A DNA stretch of 64,000 nucleotides. Source: Lumbricus terrestris (lineage: Eukaryota > Annelida > Clitellata > Crassiclitellata > Lumbricidae). Shown here in pieces: positions 56,701-64,000 of this stretch. A model generated the notes under the pieces. That model made no database searches. It was not told where the DNA came from and saw nothing but the letters and a program-made list of their open reading frames with translations. The translations under genes were made by a program, and so were the position numbers. The stretch is taken from the NCBI GenBank assembly GCA_949752735.1, contig OX457037.1, positions 65,035,449-65,099,448 on the forward strand, read 5' to 3'. The first letter of the stretch is position 1. Each line of letters opens with the position of its first letter.

Positions 56701-57227
56701 GTATTCATTGTCCAAAGCATGTTATAAAACTGACCAATGGTCATTTCGTGGTCAGTCATAGCGATGATATTGATGATCTGCATAGAGTGTGCGTGGTGAG
56801 TGCAGATGGAAAACTAAATATCTCGTTCGGTGGAAAACGTGGATCCAACATGGAACAAATGAATGAACCATTCCATTTCTTCGTTGATGAGGATGAATTT
56901 GTGCTCGTCGTTGATCGAAAAAATAGCCGAGTTTTGTTATTGGGATCAGATTTGGAATTTAAGAGAGTAATTCTCTCAAAAGAAAAACACGGATTGCGAC
57001 GTCCAATGAGGATTCTTCTGGATGAGTCAACTGGTCGACTGTTTGTGGTTGACAACGAATGGGGCTGTGAAGGAAGGATTTTGATATTTAAATTTTGTGT
57101 AAGTCTTATGCGACAAACGACCAGATTTTATTTTAAGCTTTTAACTGATTGCAAAAATAGCATAGATGTAAAAAAAACAATGAAAATAAAATTAAAAACC
57201 GAAAAAAACGTCTTTTTTCCAAAATAA
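45357..57227 (+). CDS. Single-pass Ig-superfamily receptor with intracellular NHL-like beta-propeller (seven-exon model, 716 residues)
   Basis: Exons 45357-45414, 46200-46502, 49222-49545, 51546-51854, 53334-53426, 53788-53856 and 56233-57227 join cleanly: all six introns are phase 1 and the sum is 2151 bases. The product is a signal peptide (1-19), an Ig domain (C42, W53, DAGTYEC at C103), a second Ig (about 122-228), a third Cys-rich Ig-like domain (230-331), a membrane helix (335-355) with KHR stop-transfer, a 23-residue linker, and a propeller from about 386. The propeller matches that of the TRIM gene at 7.8 kb (DPWDIASCNGNKCLYI against DPIDIASCNHNKCLYI). Ectodomain N-glycosylation sequons are frequent. 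The propeller would face the cytoplasm. I know of no named protein with this order; a ligand-sensing or immune role is inference. The first exon and the 3' end are the least sure parts. Confidence 0.78.
45645..45835. repeat. (ATCAA)n and (AAT)n microsatellites
   Basis: tcaaatcaaatcaaatcaaa at 45650-45675 and ataataata runs at 45725-45830, in intron 1 of the receptor gene. Confidence 0.9.
46200..46502 (+). CDS. Receptor exon 2: Ig domain 1
   Basis: The acceptor gcgtgcatttcag ends at 46199. The exon encodes YMNCSTS, KVQWRHGS, GRFSVEI and SDAGTYECTED, the B, C, D/E and F strand hallmarks of a V/I-set Ig fold. The donor T|GTATGT is at 46503. Phase 1 on both sides, as for shuffled Ig exons. Confidence 0.85.
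46625..47135 (-). mobile_element. Reversed LINE 3' end interrupted by a TIR element
   Basis: Minus-strand LINE tail sequence (compare 15170-15390) occurs at 46625-46740 and resumes at about 47055 with ccgagaaggcacggttctgc and cagactttgaatgaagg. Between them sits the AGTGGCGGCGCC element. Confidence 0.65.
46745..47052. mobile_element. TIR element AGTGGCGGCGCCAGG, short copy
   Basis: The left end agtggcggcgccaggatt and the right end tcaccgccactg are imperfect inverted repeats of the type found at 35677-40297. The interior carries ggccgaaatctcacgg and aaatttctgacaat repeats. No clear duplication flanks it. Confidence 0.6.
47359..49095. mobile_element. Tc1/mariner foldback element with ~760-bp inverted arms
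   Basis: Ends cagtggtgtgcaaaagtctg are inverted and flanked by TA (47357-47358, 49096-49097). The arms 47359-48118 and 48337-49095 are inverted copies, about 99 percent alike in the parts compared. Each carries the 3' half of a Tc1 transposase gene; the right arm reads SPYWNPVENSWHKIALK, the DDE-domain block with the last acidic residue in the usual PxxNPxE context. The 218-bp centre continues the transposase on the minus strand only. Both arms contain the same LINE tail insertion. The 5' half of the transposase is missing, so the element is not autonomous. Confidence 0.88.
49222..49545 (+). CDS. Receptor exon 3: Ig domain 2
   Basis: The acceptor tctattatttttag ends at 49221. The exon encodes VELSCSIKYYG, LQWRMSGD, LTLKSTVGLNNSTFVCQT and an extra Cys pair (CYSCSS). 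Several NxS/T sequons. The donor T|GTAAGG is at 49546, phase 1. Confidence 0.82.
49683..51042. mobile_element. hAT-like TIR element holding a 12-copy 86-bp array
   Basis: The left end cagtgtttaatctag and right end ctagattaaacactg are inverted. 9-bp repeats attgtggac flank the element (49674-49682, 51043-51051). From about 49890 to 50900 the interior is a tandem array of 86-bp units. G- and C-runs lie just inside both ends. No coding frame. It lies in intron 3 of the receptor gene. Confidence 0.88.
49890..50905. repeat. 86-bp tandem repeat, twelve copies with exact spacing
   Basis: The anchor ccatt of gctgccattgcaatgtgg falls at 49920, 50006, 50092 and every 86 bases to 50866. Units differ by substitutions (for example ttaagacgacacc against taaagatgacccc) but the period never changes. 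Confidence 0.93.
51546..51854 (+). CDS. Receptor exon 4: Cys-rich Ig-like domain 3 and stalk
   Basis: The acceptor caatttgttcag ends at 51545. The exon encodes VSCVANTSQSC, YKWKWFSGDDS and GWHRCEATCLVGNRSSC, then a hydrophilic stalk. The donor ACAG|GTGAGA is at 51855, phase 1. The long open frame beyond this donor is a 24-bp minisatellite. Confidence 0.8.
51880..52350 (+). repeat. 24-bp minisatellite in receptor intron 4
   Basis: About nineteen copies of tttatggtctatttatcttt plus actat-type units. Because 24 is a multiple of three, the frame entering from exon 4 stays open and would read as an LFMVYLSL octapeptide repeat. It begins a few bases after the donor at 51855. Confidence 0.9.
52670..53110 (-). 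repeat. Dispersed repeat shared with 5190-5425
   Basis: Reverse-complement match to the MORN2 intron repeat. It also shares ggttggagaacttgagatga with 30238-30255. Probably a LINE or long SINE remnant; class not determined. Confidence 0.5.
53334..53426 (+). CDS. Receptor exon 5: membrane helix
   Basis: In phase 1 the exon reads AAGIMLILLLVLLVVPAAVV then IGVVKHRFCGP, an unambiguous single membrane helix with a basic cytoplasmic flank. The acceptor region contains cagcagcag (53331-53339), giving alternative sites three bases apart. The donor A|GTACGT is at 53427. The longer open frame in another register here is a shadow. Confidence 0.82.
53675..53752. repeat. (ATT)n microsatellite
   Basis: About 25 ATT units in intron 5 of the receptor gene. 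Confidence 0.95.
53788..53856 (+). CDS. Receptor exon 6: cytoplasmic linker
   Basis: 69 bases between gattgctag and the donor TTG|GTATTG. Encodes SQPELGGTRRDAEDLELQRH then SPL. Phase 1 at both ends, so skipping it would keep the frame and bring the propeller 23 residues nearer the membrane. Confidence 0.7.
53966..54312. mobile_element. hAT MITE CAGTGGTTCCCAACC
   Basis: The left end cagtggttcccaacc and right end ggttgggaaccactg are inverted. The flanks gcctacat and gcctacaa agree at seven of eight bases. Interior phrases such as gtggcccgc are typical of this hAT group. It is non-coding. Confidence 0.85.
54755..54960 (+). mobile_element. Mariner-type end fragment
   Basis: tacagggtgggcaaaaagac resembles a mariner-like terminal repeat. 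No partner end found; about 200 bases of decayed sequence follow. Confidence 0.35.
55104..56105. mobile_element. Mariner/IS630-like element with decayed transposase
   Basis: The left acagggtggtccagcataaa and the inverted right end gctggaccaccctgt bound about 1 kb, with TA beside both ends. Plus-strand frames read RKPWESVSTARTSANI then FKVIRRRDVQQPYNAD and KKRLLCVL. These resemble the helix-turn-helix part of IS630/mariner transposases, but stops at 55642 and 55653 break the frame. It lies in intron 6 of the receptor gene. Confidence 0.72.
56233..57227 (+). CDS. Receptor exon 7: NHL-like propeller
   Basis: The acceptor atgtttccgttttcag ends at 56232. Blades show SKVEVYDSIKFNF, GWGLSVTDELNVIL, FTEYSPDGNLIREINL, PKHVIKLTNGHFVVSH, LHRVCVVSADGK and NSRVLLLGSDLEFK, ending in STGRLFVVDN and RILIFKF. 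The last 40 or so residues after RILIFKFC run into A-rich repeat sequence and are probably not original. A perfect donor (TGT|GTAAGT, 57099) lies there too, so a further exon cannot be excluded. Confidence 0.85.
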
Positions 57228-57940
57228 TAAAAAACGGAAAAAAACGATAAAAACGGAAACGGAAAATAGGCTAATTTGCCTTTTTTACATCTGAAACTTC
57301 ATTTTAAGCAAAAAACTTTGCTTATGCAATTTTATCTTAATCTGCAAATAACACAACTTTATTATTAGGCCAAAATTAATTGGTATAAGTAACATTAATC
57401 TACGACAGTTATTTTTTTCTTATAACTTTGATTTGATAGGAAATTCAGAAAATTAAAGGTACTGAATTTTTTCAAATTTAAATTGTGAACATAAGTCCAC
57501 ATAAGTTCATGCTGATCGACATAACGCAATTAAACTCTAATCAGAAGCAAAGACAATAGATGTGTACTAAATTGTATAATGTACATTTTTACTTGAAATT
57601 GTTACTTATAAATATTAATTATAGGTCCAAGAATTTTATATCAAAATAACTCTTACAAATTTCATTTCTTGTAGGGACCTACTATTATTGTATTCCTCAA
57701 ATGAGGACTTAAACAATTACATAATGACACTATAATTAGCTGAATCCTTGAGAGTATGGCGAAAACGTATGGAATATCAGACAAAAATTAAATTAAGGAA
57801 AATAATAATAGACAGTAAATAAATAAATAAAGTAGCATAAAAAATAAAAACCAATAAAAACGATGCGAAAAATAAAAAAAATAAAAAACGACGTTTTTTG
57901 GAAGAGAATTAAAAAACGAAAAAACGCTTTTTACAACTAT
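57165..57940. repeat. A-rich AAAAACG repeats after the receptor gene
   Basis: Blocks of cggaaaaaaacgataaaaac type occur at 57165-57260 and again at 57840-57930. The first block is bounded by tagatgtaaaaa and the inverted ttttttacatct (57285-57296). The final codons of the receptor frame lie in this block. Confidence 0.6.
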
Positions 57941-58417
57941 GAAAAATTACGTTTTCTTAAGTCAAACTAACTTGACCTCATAAGTTATCACTCGAAAGTC
58001 TTACTAAGAAAATTCGAAGGTAGGCTGTTTCTTTTCACTTTTGACTCTCATTTCCTCTTTCAACTTCTAATAACTGTTGCTGCACGGCATCCTTGGTTTT
58101 AAAACTGAGACCAACAAGCAGTTCTGCATTTGGTGTGGTTTAGCATGGGTAGCATGCGACCCACCTAACAGTCCTAACTGAAATGTAGCCTATTTGTAAA
58201 AATTTATTTGATATTGTCAGCAATATTTTTACTGTATTGCATTTGGGTGAGATTTTCTGCGATGATTTTCAGATATTGACCCAATTGGATGTAATTGGTT
58301 GACCATTCGAGAGAAAAAAATAAGCTCTCGGATTTTCTGATTATCTGTCATACTGGATTACTGGTGCATGGTGTAAGGCTACTGCCTACTACTGCTAGGC
58401 CTACTTTACTACTACTG

Positions 58418-58530
58418 TTAGGCCTCTAATGCTCCTTCTGCTATAAATCCTATAATTGCCGCTGCGGTTGCTAATACTAAGTTTGCTAGTAAACAAATGA
58501 ACGCTGTTGTTGTTATTGCCAGGAACGTCA
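58418..58530 (-). other. Small hydrophobic frame of unknown status
   Basis: From the ATG at 58530 the minus strand encodes MTFLAITTTAFICLLANLVL followed by ATAAAIIGFIAEGALEA and a stop. One membrane-type helix could form. There is no splice, promoter or homology support, so I record it only as a possible small frame. Confidence 0.15.
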
Positions 58531-58639
58531 TCTCAGCAAAACTTAGAGTGTGATGGCAATATCCCGAGAGGCAGATGACGTTTTTACTCAGACCATTAAT
58601 CGAGATCCGCTGGAACAAAAATTACATTTCTGGTCAATC

Positions 58640-59200
58640 ATGGATTGTGTCCGTCGTTCGCCTTAGAAATTGACTCCGGTCCTGCTCTTGTCCCTGCACA
58701 GCTTGTCTCCAAGGCGACCACCCCAGAGGCTTCAGTGATGGTAGAACACTTCATCCTCTTCGATGCAGCTACGGGAATCTAAGCTTCGCCAACTCTCAGC
58801 AACATGAGAAGTAGTGTCGAGTGTCGGACACTGTCATACACAGGTCAGGTATCGTCTTAAACTGGATGAGGGCAACATCGTCTGCCCGCTTTGCATCTTC
58901 ACTTTAGATGCTGAGAGCTTTCTGCCCAGGGATTTCGGCTCTTCCCATCGCTCCCTAGTCGTTTTTGCTTTGGCATTCCGTGCCACCGTTGTTTCCCCCC
59001 ATCCCTCTTTAATAAGTCCGGTGAATCCCTTTGCGTCAAATTTAAGCAACGGCATTCTAAAAACCTACTCTTGTGCTCAAAAGAGTTGGGCGTTCTATAC
59101 TTTCATGTTCATATAGCCTGTCTCAACAATATACTTGTTTATGACGAATTCGATGTATTCTGGTCGGAGACTAATAAATAAATGACTAACGAACGGCGTT
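58640..59200 (+). repeat. Possible retroelement remnant
   Basis: The segment is less AT-rich than its surroundings and ends in gagactaataaataaatgac, like a retroelement tail. No frame could be assigned. Confidence 0.3.
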
Positions 59201-59221
59201 TAGGGGCGACTGCCTGTTACA

Positions 59222-59692
59222 TATGAATCGAATGTCATTTTAGCTGTTTCTGTTAAAATAAATTGAACAAATATACGTCAGATGGTTAAATAAATCGTGG
59301 AGAGTTTACCTTGGTCATTACATGCTATCCAACTGCTTAATAGTCACTTCGTGGTCAGTGAAGGCTCTTCCGCTGAGAATGTTTATTGTAAGATGGAACA
59401 CTTTTGAAGTCATACGGTGGACTAGCTGGATCGACTATCCGACAAACGAATGTTCCAACCTATTATTGGCCGTCGATGGAAATGGCTTCGTGATGGTCGT
59501 TGATGAATGAAGCCGCCGAGTTTTGTTATTTGATTTAGATTTGGAATTTAAGAGAGAAATTCTTTCAAAAGAACACGGAGTAGGCCTATACGAAATCCAA
59601 CGAAGATTCTATTAGATCATATGATCTTGAATTTGTGGCTTAGGCTTACAATGTAGCGAACAATAATCGGATTCTGATTTTCAAAATGTGAA
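59222..59692 (+). pseudogene. Broken NHL-like propeller copy, paralogue of receptor exon 7
   Basis: Nucleotide similarity to 56600-57095 is clear and collinear: gaatgtcatttta, gtcacttcgtggtcagt, gccgagttttgttatt, gatttggaatttaagagag, aaagaacacgga and tctgattttcaaaatgtga. Stops and frameshifts occur throughout (for example TGA after GATGAA near 59508), and the first blades are missing. It ends RILIFKM then TGA, which shows where the family normally stops. It supports local duplication of the propeller exon. Confidence 0.8.
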
Positions 59693-59794
59693 TACAAGCT
59701 AACAATTTTTACTAAAGACTTTAAGTTTGCACAAAAGCAGCATTTCTTGAAATCAAATCTTATAGAGTTTTCTATCAAAATCCTTAGGTAGTTC

Positions 59795-60244
59795 CATGGG
59801 CGGAGACTTGGGCGGATACTTGCGGGGAACTAACGAGTGACCGAAGGAAGGGCGCGAGATTTTGGGCGGACGAATGGCTGAGTCGCCGACGAAATTTTCC
59901 ATGTTTTTGCCGGCAAAAATTTCTGACAACCTTTTTTAGTCATCTGGCCGACGATGTCTAGGGAAAACCCAATTTTCTCTGTCCAAAAAAGTTGATGACC
60001 ATTTTAGCCGTTTGGTCGGAATTTCTTTAAAAAAATGCCAATTTTTTCCCGGGCAAAATAGCTGGTGACCTTTTTTAAAAGTCATTATGTTATTTGTTCG
60101 AAGATCTCTTTATCTTAGATCTTATATCCTCGCCAGTGTGGCAGTGTGTTCGTGAAGTGTACATATCCTAACACTTAACGATTGGGGGGGTGCATGAGCC
60201 CACCACACCCATTGAGGCTCTGTACCCCTAAATCTCCGCCCATG
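59795..60244. mobile_element. TIR element, CATGGGCGGAGAC family, copy 3 (diverged)
   Basis: It begins catgggcggagacttggg and ends aaatctccgcccatg. The flanks ggtagttc and ggtaggtc agree at seven of eight bases. The interior has ggcaaaatagctggtgacc and ttggccgacgatg motifs, distantly like copies 1 and 2. Confidence 0.78.
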
Positions 60245-61150
60245 GGTAGGTCCTTCATATCTGGCATATAATGGCTATGCAGTGTTCTTTTTGTGGAGTC
60301 TGGCAAATAACATTTTTGATCTCATGTAGGCTATTTTCAACAGAGTCGATGTTAGGTTCAAACACAAGTTTGTCACGCGATATTAATTTTACTTCTTTCC
60401 AATGTTGTTTTTAATGAAGAACTTACAAGTAGGCTAGGCCTAACCAAGTTTTATATAAACTCAGTATGAAAAGATGTGACTTTAAAATATTGGTCTTGCT
60501 TGTGTAGCCTATTAGATTTTGTTGATATTCCGGAAATAAAAATCGTGACTTGAACATTATAGGATTGGTTGCTAATGCTACATGAGATTTCAAAAGACAT
60601 TAGTGACTTTCTGGGGAATTGTTCAAGTTGTCATGATCATTGTATCGTGACACATTGGTAATAGACCTATACAGTAATTTTTGAAGTTTTTGGTATCCTG
60701 CAATTGTTGATGATTCCGGATTGACAATGTCTTGATTTCATCAAAAGTAGGTCACTTCCAGCAATGGCAAAAACCTGGCCAGTGGCCGAGGATGATAGTC
60801 TATTATAATTTGCCGTCAATGATTGATCGAAGAATGAATATTAGAGATTTTGTTCAGGTTATAAGAATTTAAACATTTATGTGATGCGACTTGATTTACA
60901 TTCCTAATCTTAGCCTAATTGTGGAAAATATATCTTGACTTCTCATCATAGATTATGAAAACACAATGTCCCTTATAAGTATCTTGAATCTTGATATGCT
61001 GCTGATCAAGCAATTTTCTTAGGTGGTCAATCAAATAAAAACGAGCTTGTTTTGCAGCAAATGCAATTTTGGATGAACGATCCAAGGAAGTCAGCGGCCA
61101 AGGTTCAAATCCCTCCAATGTATCGAAATGGTCTTCTATACCATCTATTG

Positions 61151-62441
61151 CAGCGGTTCTCAACCTTTTTTGTGCGGCGACCTCTTGGAAGCATTTCGAA
61201 CGTTGTGACGACCCCCAATATCAAAATTGATTGAGTAACCTCCCCCACTGTTTTTTCCGTTCTTCATTTTTTGCATTTTCATTTCACATTTCGAAAAACT
61301 GCTTTTGTCAATTGTATGAGGTTACCTGGCACCTGTGAGTCAGAGAACTACCTATTCAATAGTTTGAAGTTCAAGTTTCACAAGTCTATTCAGCAAGAGG
61401 GAGGGTTGTAGCCTAAGTTTTTTTCCCCATTTGCGAAATGTTTAGATTTTCACACTGCAATGGTATCATTTAAAGCTGACATTCTAACGAAATTGCTCAC
61501 CATTTGAGTGCTGATAGTTGCTGTTTAAGGCTTCAAAAGTGCCCCTCGCATTATTTAAATTATTTTTAATTTCCACACCGCAATGGTAACATTTTATGCT
61601 GCCACCTCAAAAACATTTCTCATGATTACATTGCGGAAAGACATGGTTGAGGACGTTAGTAAATAAATAGCCTACTGTAAATTCCTCTCTCTCCATTGTT
61701 TAGGCTAACGTTTTTGAATCTCCACGTTGCAGTGGTAGCAATTTAAGCTGTCAGCTTCTCAAAATTAGGCTATTCACTTTTCAATACTAATAGTCAGGGC
61801 TTAAGACTTCAAAGTGTCGCCTCCGAATTGTTTGCGATATTTTGGATTTGCATAATGTAACTGTGTCATTTTAAGCTGTCATCTTAACAAAGTTTCTCAT
61901 GATTTCAGTGCTCAGATAGGCGTACCGGTACATGATTTCAGACTTCAATAAATGTTCCCGACACATTGTTTGAATATGTTTTCATTTGCAAACGGTAGGC
62001 CTAATAATGACATTTTAAGCTGGTATCCTAATAAAATTGCTTGTAATGGATACGCAGTGGATAATACAATAAATTTATAATGATCTTTATGAAATAAAAT
62101 TAATATGAAATATTGAAAGATAGAAGAAGCTTGGTCTTCGCCACTAATTTCGATGGGACCATTCACTGTCACCCCAAGTCTCCGCCCCTATAAGGATTCT
62201 CACTACAGCTGACAGCATTGATTCTTTGAGCAAACCGAATATTGTTTAATTTTTTAGATGTAGGCCTATGGTAAAAGTGGAAATTATATTTGAAAACTAG
62301 AACAGAAAATATTAAATTCACTGCCGCAATCTATAACGATTGACTCACATATTTTAAAAATTTCTGACAGGCCCAGGCGACCCCTGGCAAATCGTCAGGC
62401 GACCCCCGCGGGGGTCGCGACCCACAGGTTGAGAACCGCTG
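61151..62441. mobile_element. hAT element CAGCGGTTCTCAACC, 1.3 kb, non-autonomous
   Basis: The left end cagcggttctcaacc and right end ggttgagaaccgctg are inverted. Perfect 8-bp repeats atctattg flank them (61143-61150, 62442-62449). The right subterminal part gcgggggtcgcgacccac is typical of this widespread hAT group. The centre has repeated phrases around cattttaagctgtcatctta but no long frame. Confidence 0.92.
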
Positions 62442-62449
62442 ATCTATTG

Positions 62450-63740
62450 TGTCAGCAAGTCTAATAGGCTACGCGTTGAGAGAACTGTGACAAAGTTCAC
62501 ACTACAGAGAATATAGTGGAGAGGAGGGTCTCGGAAGTTACATGTACAAAGGCCACAAAGTCATAAAACGAGTTGTCATTATTAAAACAGAATGCGCGAT
62601 ACTGAAATCTGTGTTTGACAGAGCGAACACTGAGTGTAGGCCTATTGTTGCCTCTGCCCTTTGTCCAAAGACTCAACATTTTTCACGGGCGCTTCGCGCT
62701 GAGAGCAACTGTGACAGGGGGCACATTGAGAGAAGCTTTAGATAAATACAATGAATCATAAAGTTAGGTGAGATTACGTGAATTCGCGCGAATTTAATGG
62801 TCTGATCTACTGTTAGGTGAACCATTCCCAGACACCAATAAATGACAGGGAACGTGAACTGGTCGATAAAAAAATTAATAAACTTGTTCAACGGCGTGTG
62901 ACTTCAGCCGAAATATATTTAGAAACATCCTCTCGTTAGAAGTTCGCCTAGCGCCACTTCATGCCTGCAAGTCATGTGTGTGTGTGCGTGTGGGTGCGTG
63001 GGCGTGTGTGTGTTGTCTTCAGCCGCATTTTTATGTCGTCAGCAGCACTTCGCATACAAAAGACTCTTCAATTTGAAATGGAGTCGTTTGCTATATTTAC
63101 ACTTGCATAACATTACGCAAGTCTTTAGGCATATATACCTATTTAAATTCAGATAGGCCTATACATGTAGACCTGACTTCTGTATTATGTCTTTGCACGG
63201 ATGATAAACAGAAGCTATAATCCGATGCAATTCAAGGAAGCAACTGGTGGTAAAGAGTCTAACCTGATCAATTCGTTTAAAACTGATCAAGGCCGAGGTC
63301 CTATAAAGCGGCCCCTAGAGAAAAATCGTCTGCACTTTTATTTTATAAGTCTTCAACCAGGAGACGGTCGAGGTGGCCTCCACTTCAAGAGCAACTCACA
63401 CAACACTTGTTGAAGTTTTGCTTGCCATAGGCGTTCGTTAAAACTTGATGGACATGCTTAGTAAATACTAACTGTTGTATTAAGGATAAGCCAGGATTAA
63501 GCATGATCACACTTGAAGTTCCGTTTAGACATGGTTGAGCAATAGTAGACTAGACTACGATAGATCTACACAACGGTACGCATCAGCTACTGTCAAAAGA
63601 ATATTAGTGAAGGTTAAAATGATCCAGTCAACATAATTATTGCATACTTTAGATTAGCATAACAGCAACGATCTAGATCAGTTCCGAGGTGGTCCTTGTA
63701 TGCGATCTGCCTTAGAGCCAATGCAATTTCACAATGGATG
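62450..63740. other. Gene-free stretch
   Basis: Contains a short TG-rich run (62974-63012). The phrase ctcacacaacacttgttgaag and small frames show nothing recognisable. Confidence 0.5.
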
Positions 63741-63754
63741 CAATTATCATATCC

Positions 63755-64000
63755 ATAGGCGTAGGGGACATTTCAGCAGTGGGGGGCCAAAATTTTACCT
63801 CTGCCCGAAAAAATAAATTGACCATAATAATTGACTCGTGCACTTATAGGCATACAGTGCGTGTGTCTCTGTACAAGAGCACCGTTTCTGTTCTTGCGCC
63901 CACACTCGGGGAGAAGAGGCAGAGGGGCAAATGCCCTGAATGGGCCCGGCTACTTTTAGGGACCCAGGCTGAAGAGATTTCAGACCTATATTAAGTGCAG
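63755..64000 (+). mobile_element. Possible transposon end cut by the window edge
   Basis: ccataggcgtaggggacat followed by gtggggggccaaaatttt looks like the terminus of a hAT-type element. The partner end would lie outside the window. Confidence 0.35.

Overview
This is eukaryotic (metazoan) genomic DNA. Genes are split by GT-AG introns, exons are short, and more than half of the window is decayed transposable elements. A TRIM protein with an NHL-type propeller, a MORN2 orthologue, Ig-type receptor exons, abundant hAT/Tc1 elements, CR1/L2-like LINE tails and tRNA-derived SINEs suggest an invertebrate deuterostome. An echinoderm is my best guess, but that is inference and not proven here.

Four gene models can be assembled from splice sites and reading phase. 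(1) 3.3-5.7 kb, plus strand: the last three exons of a MORN2 orthologue. (2) 11.8-7.8 kb, minus strand: a two-exon TRIM gene (RING, two B-boxes, coiled coil, NHL-like beta-propeller with a very acidic insert), 800 residues. (3) 28.95-19.96 kb, minus strand: a seven-exon gene whose model is a short ectodomain, one membrane helix, a CxC palmitoylation-type motif and a long tail with twelve tyrosines, like vertebrate PAG/LAT-type transmembrane adaptors. (4) 45.36-57.23 kb, plus strand: a seven-exon gene in which every intron is phase 1. It encodes a signal peptide, three Ig-like domains, a membrane helix, a short linker and an intracellular NHL-like propeller of the same family as in the TRIM gene. 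A broken third copy of the propeller lies at 59.2-59.7 kb.

Gene 4 is the most unusual item: an Ig-domain receptor that seems to have gained the effector propeller of a TRIM protein by exon shuffling. With the TRIM paralogue and the tyrosine-rich adaptor nearby, the window reads as a signalling or innate-immunity neighbourhood. That functional link is inference.

The rest is mobile DNA. Several elements can be bounded by terminal inverted repeats (TIRs) and target-site duplications (TSDs): 7060-7378, 26620-27347 and 59795-60244 (one family, 8-bp TSD); 30492-30966; 31900-33234; 35677-40297; 41979-43328; 47359-49095 (a Tc1 foldback); 49683-51042 (holding twelve 86-bp repeats); 53966-54312; 55104-56105; and 61151-62441. 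Long gene-free stretches with little recognisable content are 5.76-7.05, 12.8-19.6, 57.3-58.6 and 62.5-64 kb.
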